A stretch of 64,000 bases of DNA from Clavelina lepadiformis (GCF_947623445.1 NC_135240.1:9114001-9178000), one strand, 5' to 3'. Positions 1-17,440 are shown, counted from the stretch's first letter. Made by a program: numbers and translations. The notes: generated from the letters alone by a model not told the origin.

Positions 1-288
1 AGCATGCTACGCAAACTGTTGGCAAACGATCGCCATTTCTCCCCAGACAATGTGTGGAAATACTTGGCACTATATGTAAATAGATCGCTTCATTAATTCA
101 CTATCGTTTAAATTTGAGTTATTGTTGAGCGTTATTTTCTTGCTGCGTACCGGCAAAAAATGAATTTTCGGCGGTCTAAAATAAATGCAACTTTTTACTG
201 CAACTTTTGTTAAAAATAAATGCAACTTTCTCACGTTTTTAGTGCAACAAAAACTTGCCCTAGTCATAATTCATAGAGTTAGTCATTT

Positions 289-330
289 TTCGCGACCCCT
301 TTATGAACCTCACAGTTTGAAAACCACTGG
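289..330. repeat. end of a hAT-like element
   Basis: This short stretch reads 'cgcgacccctttatgaacct' and then 'cacagtttgaaaaccactgg'. It resembles the right end of the element at 13778-14107, which has 'cgcaacccacagtttgagaa' before its terminus. Ends of this kind are common in non-autonomous hAT elements. I could not find a matching left end, because the window begins too close, so this is a partial call. Confidence 0.4.
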
Positions 331-1100
331 GTTAAGCCATTATTGCCAAAATTATATCAAAAATTTGGTCTTCTTTTATGATGGTGATCGCGGGGTTTAT
401 GACGTCACAATGTAAATACAATGTACTTGATGTTTCTATTATTGTGACGTAATAATTATTACCAATTTGGTCAAGCTTGAGCAAAGAATTGGCCTTTTTG
501 CCACCTATTTATGGCAATAACTGCTTAATCGCTATATATTAGTGAAACAACTTTATTCAGTTTATTTACTGACAACTAATTTTGATTTAAGGCCAACTTT
601 CTGTTGGATTTGTCCTAGGACCTAGAACTTCCGGGATTTGCCCTTCACTTTAATCAATGCCTTTATAATACAGGCTTGGACAATCGTTTTTACTTTTTTC
701 TTTATTTCCTTTTTCTCTTTTGGAGCATTCTCGGATTCGGCTTCTCTGCCAAGTCACACTTGACTGCATTCAAAGAAAAACAGCATGTTATGTTTTCAAT
801 ATTCATATTCAACAACGATCGAAATTTAGCACATACATTTTTTTGACATAAAAATGAAATTCCTCATTAAATTAAATCATAACCGTTGTTTGTATTAAAC
901 TAAAGTAAAATATTTCGCTATTGTTTAAACGACTAAAGTAGCAACCTTAAGATTAACTTGGTTCTATGTATTTAAAATGAAGGCACTTGTAAGTTAACTT
1001 TAAGCCGTTACTTCTACTACAGTACTAACTTTGCAACCTTTTCCTAGCAATGTTTGCAGTTTGAATACTGTACTTCTGTTTAGAATAATTGTATAAGTAG
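331..1100. other. no gene recognised
   Basis: AT-rich sequence with no reading frame of convincing composition, no RNA gene and no clear terminal repeats. The short frames here look random. Confidence 0.5.
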
Positions 1101-1102
1101 AA

Positions 1103-1891
1103 ATGCATAATTTTGAAAAATGGAGCGATGATGAATGCCTAGTGGAGGCGATGGAGCAGGTGATGACGATTCCCATAACAATATGCAGTATCCCTGCGTA
1201 ACGTGCGAGAAAAAATTTATAACTAAAGCAGGCCTGAAGTCGCATGTGAGTCGAATTCATACGGAGTTAAATATCATTTCAGAAAAAAGTTCAGGAGATC
1301 CGTGGTCATTAGCCTTTAGCAATTGCAAAATGAAGTTAGATAAACCACCCATGTCAGCCTTTGTACTCCAACAAGTGCATTCGCTATACGAACGGAACAG
1401 AAACCGAGAGCAATTTATGAAAGCTTATATGAAATCTATGCACAAAAACTCACTCACTCTGGTCGAAAGAACAATGCTTACTGAGCTCTTGTCGTTGCTG
1501 ACTGAAAAAATGAATAAAGGCAATATCGACTCACACCTTCGTGCAAAATCAACTTCGTGCGATCTTTCTGATGTGGAAAAAGATGTATGCAATTGCATTG
1601 GCGGCAGAGTTTTAAAATCGTTGTACTACAAGACTGGTGATGTGTCCTTAAAGCACATGCAAGGCAACAATTGTTCAAGTGTAAAAACCTGCTGGGATTA
1701 ATGCTTAATGAGAAAGCTTTAAATGTGTTCTACGCTCTAGATTCTAGAAACACAGGTCAAACTATTCCTGCAAAAATCGAACGCAAAATTAGATTATGAA
1801 GCAATTTTTGAAAATGTGCTTGTTGACGCCATTACCGGCGATATTATTTCAGGGATGGACCCTGAACTGTTGAAAAATTTATTTGAAGAGT
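1103..1891 (+). pseudogene. decayed C2H2 zinc-finger ORF, probably transposon-derived
   Basis: The main frame (1135-1701, 188 codons) contains a C2H2 finger at about residues 18-43, with the pattern YPCVTCEKKF then HVSRIHTE. The rest is lysine-rich and not assigned to a family. An overlapping frame from an upstream ATG at 1103 reads 'MHNFEKWSDDECLVEAMEQ' and stops at 1201-1203. It looks like the true N-terminus joined by a frameshift. After the stop at 1699-1701, coding-like sequence goes on in other frames with further stops until about 1891, ending near 'GMDPELLKNLFEE'. I read this as a broken gene or domesticated transposon ORF. It could also be a spliced gene whose introns I missed. Confidence 0.4.
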
Positions 1892-2289
1892 AGGCTACAT
1901 TAGGATCAGAGGTCATTCCTATGCTAAACGTCTAACGGAGCTTTTTCACAAGCGGAAAACACTAACTGCAAAAGTCAGGAACGTCTTTATAATTTCACAA
2001 ATACAGCCAGAACGCATGTACATATAAATCGCATCATTTACTTTGTCTTACATTTTATGCATACACACAGTTTAAACCTATTCCACTTGGTACACAGAAA
2101 ATGCAAGGGAAGGACATCATTTCGAAGTGATCTTTCAAGCTTTCAGCTAACACAAAATGAATGACAGATTAGATGCAAACTACGTTTTATTTACAAAGGG
2201 CACGACGTAATAAAAGCACAACTGAAAAAAGCAGTGGTCATGACATCTAGTTAGTGATTTTATAACATTGAAATTACGAGCTCTTTCAC

Positions 2290-3649
2290 CAAACTATTTA
2301 AGATTGGGATTTCTACTGCAACCACCTTACTCTCTAATTTGACCAAAATACCCATCAAGGACATCCTGAGACACACGCCTCAGCATAACAAACTTTGCAC
2401 CTGCAGCAAGTGTCATTTTTACCAGTTGAACCAATGATAATGCTGTTATAATCAAACCTGACGTATGGGTTGCTTGTGAAACCATCTTTTTACATTCTGC
2501 AGGTGTAAAAGAATCTCCATTTTTTTGAACGATTGGTTACAATGTCTAGCCAGATATTAAAATACCCCACAAAATCATTTTTTGGCCAGTCAATTCTCCA
2601 GTCATTTCCCGCACAGAATGGCTGTTCATATGCTTGTACATATTGTTTATATAAACTTTGTATTTTGACTGGTCATATTCTGACGGGTACAGCAGCATTA
2701 GCTGGCCGTCATTTGCTAATTCACTCTTCCAAAACTGAAGTCTTTTTACTGACTGCATAGCTTCTTTCACAAAACCATTAAAAGTTTTGCAAGAAGTGTC
2801 TTGGCTGTAAGGCTTTCTACGTTTACGAGGATGACACTTTTTTGATGTAACAGATTTTTCTGGCAAATTAAGTTTAGGAATAGATCCAACAAATAACTCC
2901 AATCTTGACTTATCTGCGTTTAACATAAAATAACCGCAATAACATGTTCTTACTTGGATCTGTACCATGAATTAAACCTCAATATTCTTGTATGGCGAAG
3001 GTAGAGCGGGTGCGTTGTTCCGTTGTTGACTCCTGACTCAGAAGGCTGTTATTTCTGTTCACTGTCTCCTTCGCTCATATATTGAAATAAATGAACACGA
3101 GGTTCTGAGTTTAACCTTTACTCAAACTCATGTCCTGCGCGCAGGCAGTGCAAAACGGAATGGGTCGGTAAAACGAACGAGCAGTGCCGAAATCAACACG
3201 TGCTGGGAGCATCGCGAGGGCGCCAACCTGTGACAAACCAAACAAAACACCCAAAGGCCGCTACACTTGCAAAGTGACCTGTTTGCAAGATTCATGATTC
3301 ATTCCATTACACAGCAGGCTAGCTTAATAGGCATTGAGTATAGGGCATAGGTTACAATATTGGCCTACAGACAATAATAATAATTCATCATTACTCTAAG
3401 TTATAATATAATGCAGAAAAACTTACGTTTAACATAATCATTTTCTTCAAAATGTCTTGCACAAATTCTAACACTGTCTCTTACATATAGCGACTTTATG
3501 CCAGAATCTGGTCTAAGACCCAAGATAATCTTCTCCAGACTCTCTGCCCACTTTCTTTTTTCACCAGAACAAAATTTTTTAACCGGTACACAAAAAAGGG
3601 GATCGGGTCTTTTAGAATCACATAATGGAATGCAGCAGTGGTTACTCAT
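2290..3649 (-). pseudogene. P-element / THAP9-type transposase relic
   Basis: Exon 1 (3649 down to 3427) encodes an N-terminal THAP zinc finger: MSNHCCIPLC, then KWAESLEK, then RICARHFEENDYVK, which gives the C2-C-H spacing of THAP domains. It ends at a good donor (gtaagt). Exon 2 (2913 down to about 2566) continues in phase with LELFVGSIPKLNLPEKS, as expected for the end of a THAP domain, followed by a basic stretch. Further down (about 2540-2290) the minus strand reads 'RRVSQDVLDGYFGQIRE', a stop, then 'GGCSRNPN'. This resembles the C-terminal 'QDPLE.FFG.IR..GG..DNP' block of P-element/THAP9 transposases. The catalytic middle is missing and the tail has a stop, so the copy is dead. An in-phase THAP exon pair might still be expressed. 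Confidence 0.6.
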
Positions 3650-3691
3650 AGTCAGTGGTGTATTCATAAAAAAGAAGAGAGAGTTCAACAA

Positions 3692-4300
3692 TAACCAACA
3701 AGATTAGCTTAATTAAGCGGAAAATCATTCCTAGAAATGGGAAAAAGCGGAACAACTCATGTAAAAGTAGGAACTCAAGATCCCCAATCAAACAAAAGTG
3801 AAGGGACGGCGATCTCCAAGTTGCAAAACACTACTGTTCATGGCTTACTTTACGAACCTTTAATTTTTCTTATCCTATTTTGGTATTATTTTCAAGTACT
3901 ACAAAGTTTTACAGAATCTAAACTAAAAGCCTTTAACGCACACATTCCCCTAACATCCAAGTAGCCTAGGCCTACGTCAAGCAGCCTACATCGTGAAGAC
4001 GCAAAATCGTTTCCAAAGTCGTTTCAAATCACTGTTCTTTTTCTTAAACGCGTGAACGCCTTGACGGCGGCAAAAAGATCTGATTGGCTAGAGCAGTTAT
4101 ATCCAAGCACGTATTATAAAAGGATTGCTTTTATGCACTATTAATTTTTATATTCGGTTTCGTTGGACGAGTTAGATTTCTATAGTTTGACAAGTACGCG
4201 TTTATATTTTGCCATTTATCACAGTGGGCTGGTTTGTTTATTTCCTTGTTTTATTTTAGGCGTAATCTGAAAACCTGAAACTTCAGAACGCAGAAGTGGT
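3692..4300. other. no gene recognised
   Basis: No supported coding region, RNA gene or complete mobile element was seen. Short frames here have no recognisable domain. Confidence 0.4.
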
Positions 4301-4424
4301 TGAATGTAGGAAATGTGCAGGGCCTGCACTGTAGGCTATTTTATGTTAGCACGGTTTTGGGCTGTGACGGAAAATCAAGAAAAGTATCATGAATGCGCAA
4401 ACCAGGAACTGGCTGGAAGTCTTG

Positions 4425-4700
4425 TAGCCCCTAACTGGAAAGTAGGGAAGTTTTGGATGAAAAGTCGTGGGTATAAAGACGCAAGTGATGGTGTGCGCGA
4501 AACCTCAATTCTTTGTTTATTTATTATATTCTGGCATTCAAACAACCAGTTTTCGACGAGAAATCTTGCGTACAAACACGCAAATTGTGTAGTATTACGT
4601 ATACACTGGACTGAAACCTCAGTTCTTAGTTTATTTGTTATAAATCGACGTCGTGAGTAAAATAGTCGGCGTACACCCAGATTGGAAAGTTTGCTAAGTG
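4425..4700. repeat. interspersed non-autonomous repeat, copy 1
   Basis: It shares the string 'cctcaattctttgtttattt' followed by 'attat', plus a second 'tttattataaatcg'-like motif, with a region at about 38310-38550 and, in reverse orientation, one at 52245-52460. The ends contain inverted 'ggaaagt' motifs (near 4437 and 4683). Short frames on both strands are by-products of the repeat. Its class is unknown; a MITE is the likeliest. Confidence 0.5.
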
Positions 4701-4758
4701 CGCGGGGATTAAAATTAATTCTGTAATTGAGCATATAATACACTCGAGATTACCACTA

Positions 4759-4911
4759 CCCAAGACTGGAATCTAGGGCCTTTCCCGTTTCCGCCGAAGA
4801 TGTACGGTGGAAAACCAAAAGCAATTTTTACGCTGGTGGATTTTCTTGTATAAACTATTTTGATTGCTGACGTAAATCTTCGGTGGACAAAGTTTGCCGA
4901 TTCCACTCTGG
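4759..4911. mobile_element. small MITE with inverted ends
   Basis: The left end 'ccaagactggaatc' and right end 'gattccactctgg' are imperfect inverted repeats. The inner arms also pair partly (cgccgaagat with atcttcggtgg). The flanks carry 'ccacta' on both sides (4753-4758 and 4912-4917), a possible target-site duplication with one extra base on the left. A diverged relative of the left arm occurs at 19800-19860. Confidence 0.55.
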
Positions 4912-4917
4912 CCACTA

Positions 4918-5883
4918 GCCTAGGCCTATTTCTCTGGAAAAATTGTTTTGTTCAATGCTCTATTTTACAGTTTCTTGTTAATCTTTCAACCTAAAATAAA
5001 TTACCTTCTAATCTAAGTCTAATTTTGGTTAAACCCTAAATAATTAAAATCATGTTTTTGCATACCAATTCTCCTCACTTATCCACATATCTTTCACTAT
5101 GGGCCATGTGACCTACTTTCGGTAAAATAGTCATTCTCCACACTATTTCCAAGTTAATGCTGCTATTTTTTTGGGTGGCAAGAATTTTTTGATTGCTTAT
5201 ACTTAACAATGAAAATTGTTGACCCACTTTCTTTCTTTTTTAAGTTACAAGCATACTGGGCATCAGGTTGTAAAAATTTTACTCAGGAGAGTAACATGTG
5301 AACTCCTTTACGCGAAAAAAAAATTGAAAATATTTTACCTACTTCTTATTATACAGTGGTTTAAAGTTAAATTGATCGTGAGGAAAATTATTAGGATTTA
5401 AGTGAACCTGAATGTTATACAGTTTGCGCTACAAAATAGCGCTAAATACAGCAAAATCCTTTTTACTTTGTGCAGCTCTTTGTTTATCACTAAAGTGATG
5501 TAGGTAAGGTCAGCAGATTCAACTTGAGAATATGTTCTGCCCCCTCAAAATTCCCAGGCGGAAGGCATGCCGGGCCCGGCAGTAATTACTGTACTGTACA
5601 AGCTGTATCACCATGTCAATCTCATGTTCTCATTAAACCATAAAACAGACATACCCATGTCAGTGATGTCACATTTCCAGAAAGCATTCTGTTATACAAT
5701 GCAGTAATTTATAACAGAATTATATGTGTACATATATATATATATGTAGTTATTTATTTGCACATGCTTGAATGGCAATAAAAAAACGGATGATGCTAAA
5801 AAAATAGTTGGCTGTTACAGGTATTAATTCTCTGTTTCTGTGCTTGTCTATATAACTACCTTTATTGTCTTATCATATATATA
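4918..5883. other. no gene recognised; short AT repeat
   Basis: AT-rich DNA with a short (TA)n tract near 5735. No supported gene. Confidence 0.5.
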
Positions 5884-5891
5884 CTTTATAT

Positions 5892-7347
5892 CAGGGGTGG
5901 GCAAACTTTTTGTACTGAGGACCACATTTGAAAAAATGTTGCAGCCGGGGGGCCGCACACTCTCATTACAAAGTAGGAAAATTTACCCGGTGTGTAAATA
6001 AACGCATATTCATATTAAACACAATTTTTTTATTTCACACTCAGTTACGTTTAAAGCTATGCAATCATCATCACAAAAGTTAATGAGACTTGTGCAACTG
6101 TTCACAGTTTTTCACAATCTTCTGCAAATTGGAAGCAAGTTTGCTGGTAGATATCCTCATAACATCACGCAAGTTGGTGTATGTCAGCATTTACATTTTT
6201 TCCTGTCAAAGCACGAGCTCCATCAGTTGTTACACTTGCCATTTTATTCCACTCCAGCCCAGTTCTTGCAATACAGTTTTCAACAGCACGAAAAAAGTCC
6301 TTACCAGTTGTTCTGTCTTTTAGGGACTCGACACTAAGTAGCTCTTCAGTCAGTTGAAAATTAGCATCCATTCCCCGTATAAATACCAACAACTGTGCAG
6401 TGTCTTGTACATCGGTGCTTTCATCCAATGCAAGTGAATATCACAAAAATTGCTTGCTTGTATCCTTCAGTTGACTCATGAGATCGTCACTTATTTTTCC
6501 AACACGTCTAACCACAGTTCTCCTCGATAAGGCAATGCTATCCATTTTGGTTTTCTGTTCTGGACACATGATATTAGCTGCGTCAGAAATGCATTCCTTG
6601 ATAAACTCACCGCCTGAAAACGGCTTGTTCTTTTTTGCAAGTTTGTAAGAAACCATAAAACTGGCTTCCGTTGCAGCATCTTGTATGGTCGACTGTTTTG
6701 TGAAAACACTATGTTGTTTCTTCAGCTTGTTCACTAGCTCTTGGCATTTCCGTTTTCTTTCTTCACTGGTGAAATTTTGTCCAAAGTTTGCGTGCTTGGT
6801 TTGCTTGTGTCTTTTTAAATTGTACTCCTTGAAAACAGCCACGGACTCACGGCACAACAAGCAAACTGCTTTATTCCCAATTTCGATAAAATAGTATTTA
6901 ACAGTCCATTCCTTATTGAAAACACGACTTTCGTCTTCAATCTTTCGCTTCTTAACAGCACTCATTATTTTAACAGAGTAAAAATATAAATCTTTTATTT
7001 TTTAACAAAAATCCTGTCAAAGTAGAAAACATTAAACTGTGCGTCTCAAATAACAATGAAAAGCTATTTGGAGGAAAGTAGAAGTACTGGTAGGCCTACG
7101 GTAGCCGCTACCGTATTTGTATTTTATGATCAAACAATGCGTGAGAAGTGTACGGCTAGTTGCTGAGAGCATGTTGCAATACATGCGCGACTGACGTGTG
7201 TGTGTTTATGCACTGAAAGTGAAGAGAAAAACACTCGTAAAGGGAATAATATTTTGTCATGTAACCTGTTTAATTAAAACAATAAGTGATGAGTAGGAGT
7301 TTCTGCAAGTGCCGGCGGGCCCGCGGGCTGTAGTTTGCCCACCCCTG
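5892..7347. mobile_element. hAT transposon with complete ends, internally deleted
   Basis: The ends are inverted repeats, 'caggggtgggcaaac' at the left and 'gtttgcccacccctg' at the right. An exact 8-bp target-site duplication, ctttatat, flanks them (5884-5891 and 7348-7355). Length is about 1456 bp, shorter than the 2.5-4 kb of intact hAT elements. The interior holds the N-terminal half of a transposase on the minus strand. The exact duplication and clean ends suggest a fairly recent insertion. Confidence 0.92.
6165..6965 (-). pseudogene. hAT transposase N-terminal half (BED finger), broken
   Basis: Reading from 6965, the protein begins MSAVKKRKIEDESRVFNKEW and has a BED-type zinc finger (CLLCRESVAVFKEYNLKRH with the following HA). 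The style is that of transposases related to the ZBED5, GTF2IRD2 and FAM200 host genes. An in-frame TGA lies near 6438-6440, after KQFL. Past it the frame continues with 'SLALDESTDVQDTAQL', the conserved start of the hAT catalytic region (first acidic residue in DESTD), and stops at 6165. The remaining catalytic core and the dimerisation domain are deleted. The copy cannot encode an active transposase. Confidence 0.85.
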
Positions 7348-7355
7348 CTTTATAT

Positions 7356-10300
7356 AAAAGATATTTCTTAATATATATTAATTCTTAACATACTTTAACG
7401 ATAATATAATATCATTTTTTTCAATTCTTTTTTGTGTATTTTTTAGAATGTGATAGCTCATTTATGGTAAACTTTTTGGCTTGTTCTTTCCCAAAAGCCT
7501 GACATGTTATTACATCTTGATGGTGCAAAATTGGTTGTGAGATATTTCTTAGTGCTCTACAACAGACATGAGTAGGTGTGTGAGGTGTGGGGCACAAAAC
7601 AGATCATGTATGGGACAGTTCACATATTGGAACTAGCGTATACTATATACATACGCTTCATCAAAAGTGTATTTTTATTCTTTTCAATAGTTAACTCTAC
7701 AAAATGCTCTCTTTGACAAAAATACATCTCTAAAAAGAAATTGTTTTCTGGAAAATTGAATTAATCGTCATTTATCCTATAACTTGGGAAGAATTAAAGC
7801 GGCTTACAAGTATCATACAGTTGTGATTACTATAACTAAAGCAGGAAAACTCATTTTTTTACATGAAATGCTGACTATGTAGTTTTTGACGTGATGTTTG
7901 TCCTTCTTCGAAAATGTAGAATGAAATTGACTTAGCAATAATGATTTTTATTTATAACTAACAAAATGAAATAGGAAAAGGTAGACATGTCAAATCAATT
8001 GTAGACAGTTAAAACTAGATTGATATAATTAATTAGTCGATTGAAGTTATGCAGGCGTCAAAAACCGATCCAAATAAAAATATCCCGTCAAAGTATTTAA
8101 TTGTCACATTGTTTTGTGGTTATAAAATGACTCTCACGTAATTGAGCATGCGTACATTTGCATCACACATTATTTCCAAAAAGTGTTAAATCTTTAGGCA
8201 AAGAAAGATGCAGGTAGAATATAAGATGGGGCATGAGATTTTATGAACACCTGAAAAATACTTTGCAACCCAAAAAGCTATGTAGCATACTCAGGGAAAG
8301 TGCCAATATTTCCAAATAAATACTGTATATCCACGAGCTTGTAAACCTGAAATCTTTACACCGTAAGAGTTGTGAAGTGAAATAAATTCTGTTTTGCGAA
8401 CATCACTTTGCTATTGTACTATATATTGTAGGTTACAATTTATTAGAACTTATGTCAACACTGAATTTTAAGTTTTTTCACAGTGGCTCATTTCTCACAC
8501 TGCCCTGGCCCATACCGCAACACATTTTTTAATACCGAAAATTTGATTAATGACGAAAAAGTCGAGTGACTTCATTAATCTTAAATGTAATGGAAAATTA
8601 AGAATATGATAAGTTAGTATAATAGTCTAAATAAGAGCCAATTTTCAAAGATAATATTCGCAAACCAGTGAGCCTCCATACCTGGTCACTTTCCCCTGCA
8701 TGTTTTAATTACACCTATAAAAATTTTGTTCTTTTAGTGTTTGTTAGCTTTCTAATTGGTTTCCGTTTTTCTGAATTTTCTTTACTAATGAAAATCATGC
8801 AGTGTATTTTTTTCTTCGCAACGTTTGCATAATGGCGAGGTAATACTTGGTTTACTCCACTGAGTTTGCATCAAGCTTTAGCAGAAATGACCTCTTGTGA
8901 CACCTGAAGGGACCTATAAAAATGTGTCGCTACAAGTAAATGACATTATAGGCAAAGTTAAAGAAAATGACTGTTGACACCAACGCAATTATTATTTAAT
9001 CAGCTTTTACAGTGCAATACTAAGACAATGCATTATTGTCAGAATGTAATCAACTGCATTTGATATACGTATGAATCCAGACACCAATGTAAAAAGTTAA
9101 CAAGTACAATGAGCTGTTTGTAAATTTAATTCAACACCACATATGTTTTCTTGCAAAGGTAATTTTTTGGAAAATCTATGACCATTGTTTGCTACGATTT
9201 TGATTTAACATTTTAACCAATCTCTTTGTTGTGACAGTTTTTAAACCTTGCAGTTCATGAATTATTAAACAAATACTCTACATTACACAAAGTAGTAAGG
9301 TATGTAAGGTCACAAAAAAGCAACGGCTTATAGTCTTATAACTTGTTTAGCCATCATCATAGTGTAATTCTATTGCATAACAAAGACAAAACCTACTCAA
9401 TAGTCTTTTGTATCGCTTTAGTTACGCATAAGATGAAATTATATACTTTTCCACTTTGTGTCACCTCAGCGCATTAATTATTTATGAATGTTCCTATATG
9501 CAAATTTTCAAGCTCGAAGGCCAAAAGTGTGATGTCACCGTTATCAGAAGTGTTCTTATACAGAAAATCGCTATAAGCGAAGTAATTTCTAAGTTAAACT
9601 TAAACATACGGTTTACCAACAGGACTTTACAACAGGTGTCATTATATACAAAATGTCATTATAACCGCAGCCACTCTAGTCTACGCACTTTCTACTGGAC
9701 ATATATACTTGTTTAAATTAGTTTCATGGATGCAAACTGTCATTGTGGTAAAATAATTACTTAACGTTTAGTAATTTTAAGTAGTTTCCTTGTAGCGGTA
9801 TATTTTGAGTGAATTGTGTGCATGTTACCTTGAGTCACAAATGGGAAACTGAGGTGACATTTTTGTATTGAATAGCAGGTAATGGATGATTATTGTAGTG
9901 AGTCTCCTCATTACTACGTCTTTCTTTAAACCGGATGTTCTGTAACAACGTTGCTAATGATTAGCATCTGTTTGGGTTAAGTTACACATCATAATAGTAA
10001 ATGCATGAAGCGCAGATTAACAAATTGTTATCTGAAGCACATGTTGACATGCTGTAGTTACGAAACAAAAGGTACTTTATTACATTGGCGAAGCGCAACT
10101 GGAATTGATATTTTCAATGTGTGTGAGAGCTAGATGCATATCTAGAAAATGTTCAAGAAGTAATTGACCTATTATAGCTAATCTATGTTCGTGCAGTATT
10201 GTCTAGCTAGATCACGCGAATAGATATTGTGTAATAAACACAGAGATTGTGATTTTAAGTACGTCGAAATTATAGATCATTATATCCAATATTTTGTTTA

Positions 10301-10619
10301 TCGTGGTGGAACTTTAACATGCTAGCTGAACGGATACAATCACCAAGTTGCTGCAGATTACTAAGTGCATGCATTATTGACCAAATAAGTCGTATGCTCG
10401 TATTGCTGCTAGGTTTATTTATAAATGGCGCATGGTGAATGCTTCGGGTCAGGATGTAATGACATCACAATTCCTGTATCGTCATTTTCTAAGGGTGTGA
10501 TGGCCGCAGCAGTATTACTAAGCTGCATGACAAGTTACGTTTTGAAAGTTGGACTACATGGAGTACTGTCTGGTTAATGCTTCAGTCTGTTTTATTGTTT
10601 GCTATAGATGTGTCATTTT
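7356..10619. other. intergenic DNA upstream of PTEN
   Basis: About 3.3 kb without a supported gene. Only short frames of random composition were seen. The part next to PTEN probably holds its promoter, but I see no clear TATA or initiator that I can defend. Confidence 0.5.
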
Positions 10620-10621
10620 AG
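10605..10621 (+). promoter_or_regulatory. candidate 3' splice site in the PTEN leader
   Basis: A T-rich stretch ends in 'gtgtcattttag' at 10620/10621, 38 bases before the PTEN start codon. It looks like a normal 3' splice site. It is either the end of a leader intron or, if this is a tunicate, a possible spliced-leader acceptor. No upstream partner exon was identified. Confidence 0.35.
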
Positions 10622-10659
10622 GTCGCTGAGTTTGAAATTAAGTGAAGTTGAATGATAAC

Positions 10660-15277
<4,618 letters not shown>

Positions 15278-17236
15278 CAGCGCTGTTCCTTCGTGTTCAT
15301 ATGTTGACTGGTGTGTTGTTTAAACTAGGATAATTTGATGTGTATCATGTGATTATTACTGCACTTACTTTTTTATTTATGGCACGGCAGTTTACTGCTC
15401 ACTGCTTCATCGCTGATAGATGAAAACGTATCTGTTTGCTCTATTGTTGTCCTTTAGAAATCATTAAGCTGCATTATGGAGTCGATTCTTCCATTGTACT
15501 ATTAAGGAGACGAATCTTTGCTTGTTAAACTAATGAAACATTGCAGTTTTATACCATTTTTGCATTTGACGCAGTATGGGAATTCTTAAAGATAATTCTC
15601 ATCAGCTTGATTTGTATTATAGATTTTGATTCCAGTGCCGTGGCTTCACCATTAATAATCCGTTTTTGTAAAGAATGGATTTCTTTTAAAACCTAGTGTT
15701 ATTGGATTAGGAGTGTGATGGAAAGCTACACGTTCCCCTGTCCCCCTGTCCTGACCCTTGTATGTGTGTATGTTGTCGTTTAATCAGTGTTTCTTCACTT
15801 TTTACCAGATTATTTTGTTTGAAAGCTGCCGCCTTTTTGAAAAAGTGGCAAATCCTCTGAACCCAGTCTTGGCCTAAAGACTTCGTTTTTTCAAGTTAAA
15901 ACCAACAGGTTTATTTGTGGAGGTGTACATTGGTTTACGCCAAAATGAACTTCAAATTTTGCTCGAACTACCGTTGTTCCCCCTGCTGCAAATGCATTTT
16001 AGACAAGACCGGTATTTTATCGTTATTCATTTTGTAGATTTTACTCTGCATTCCGATCGTAATCGGCGGGTCATGCAATGATGATTTATACCCATTCTTT
16101 TTGGCCACGCTGCAACGGAAGCGTTGGTCTCATGCTGCGTTAAAGTCTTTCTTTGACGTCTTTCTCACGTGGTATGACGTGGTTTACTCCTTGTCCAATC
16201 GTTGTAAAAGGACATCACGAAGCACCTGCCACGTCTAAAGCCTGCCCAGATCGTACCACTTACTAGATATCATGGCGCTACGGTTGTGACCAGCTACTGT
16301 ATGTGGCTTAAACGTTTCTACCTTTTTTGATGCGAGCTCCGTTTTTGAACGCTTCATGACCGTGGATTTTACTTTTAAAAGCCTATTATTAATTATCGAT
16401 ATCGAATTAAGTCATTTTTGACTGAGTTTTCGAGTGGAAATTGTGCTGTGTACCAGTTGGTTGATCTAGGAGCCCATTTTTGTTTTATTGTTTTCGTATT
16501 TTTTTTCTTCCTCGCAGAATATAATCTTACTTGAAGTCGATGCAGCGCATTATTTTAAAGGTGTTACACTACGTAGGGCCGCAGTTTAGATGCGTGCAAT
16601 AGTTACGAATACGTTTTATTTACGTCATTAACCCATCACGTTTGTGTAAGTATGATCCGGTTTTTAGGTTACGCTAATGCTGTGATCTGTGTTTCCACTT
16701 GCAAAAGGTTATGCTTTACATACCTACAAGGACCAAGAACACTTTAGTAGCTCTCTTTAACTCAGAATTCAGATAAATTTGCTGGACCCGGAAAAATGCT
16801 TATAAGTAATCATATATGTACAACTCGAGGTTTTCGTTACATGACATAAGTAACGCCCATTATGTACAAATTAGTCAAAATTACATAATTATCCAGGGTC
16901 AGGCAAAGTATCCGCACATAGTTTACTGCTGGCCGTATAAAGAGTCCATAATGCTCTCCCGAAAACCAATTTTACTGAAAAAGGTTATGTCGAATTTATG
17001 TAATATATATGTTACTAATGCTTGGGAGTAGCAATACTGTTGAGATTTTATCATCGGAAACTATTTGGGTATCTTATGAAAGTTATGACCGTAGGTAAGC
17101 CACTGACTTACATGCTCAACCTAAATTTAAAAAATAGTTTCAGGTCTAATTTTCTCTTGTTGGCCATAAAAAACAACGTTAAATTGCAGGGAATATATAT
17201 GCAAAAAGTTTTTATCTTCAAGATACTGTAGGCCTA
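15278..17236. other. PTEN 3' UTR and spacer
   Basis: The stretch after the PTEN stop must contain its 3' UTR. I found no canonical AATAAA in the first 1.5 kb, so the cleavage site cannot be placed. No other gene was recognised. Confidence 0.5.
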
Positions 17237-17239
17237 CAT

Positions 17240-17440
17240 CAAAGTTGGCTGGGTGGAGGAGCGGTGGAGAACCCAGTTCGCAAACATGCAAGTCTGGTTT
17301 GAGACCCAGTTTTGTTGTGGCTGTAATGTTCTCGTGCAAGGCGTTAGCAACGCTTGCTGCTGTTCGGTTGTACGGGCAAACAGTTTCAAATAACCCAATT
17401 CCAATCTGTGTCTATCGGAACTTGCATAACACATAGGCGT
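17240..17440 (+). repeat. putative tRNA-derived SINE
   Basis: The sequence has an A-box-like 'tggctgggtgg' near 17245 and a B-box-like 'ggtttgagaccc' near 17297, at the spacing expected for an RNA polymerase III promoter. A tail without gene content follows. Directly downstream is 'cataggcgtagctagggggg', which looks like the terminus of a separate DNA element. I did not see a second copy in the window, so the SINE call rests on promoter-like boxes only. Confidence 0.4.
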
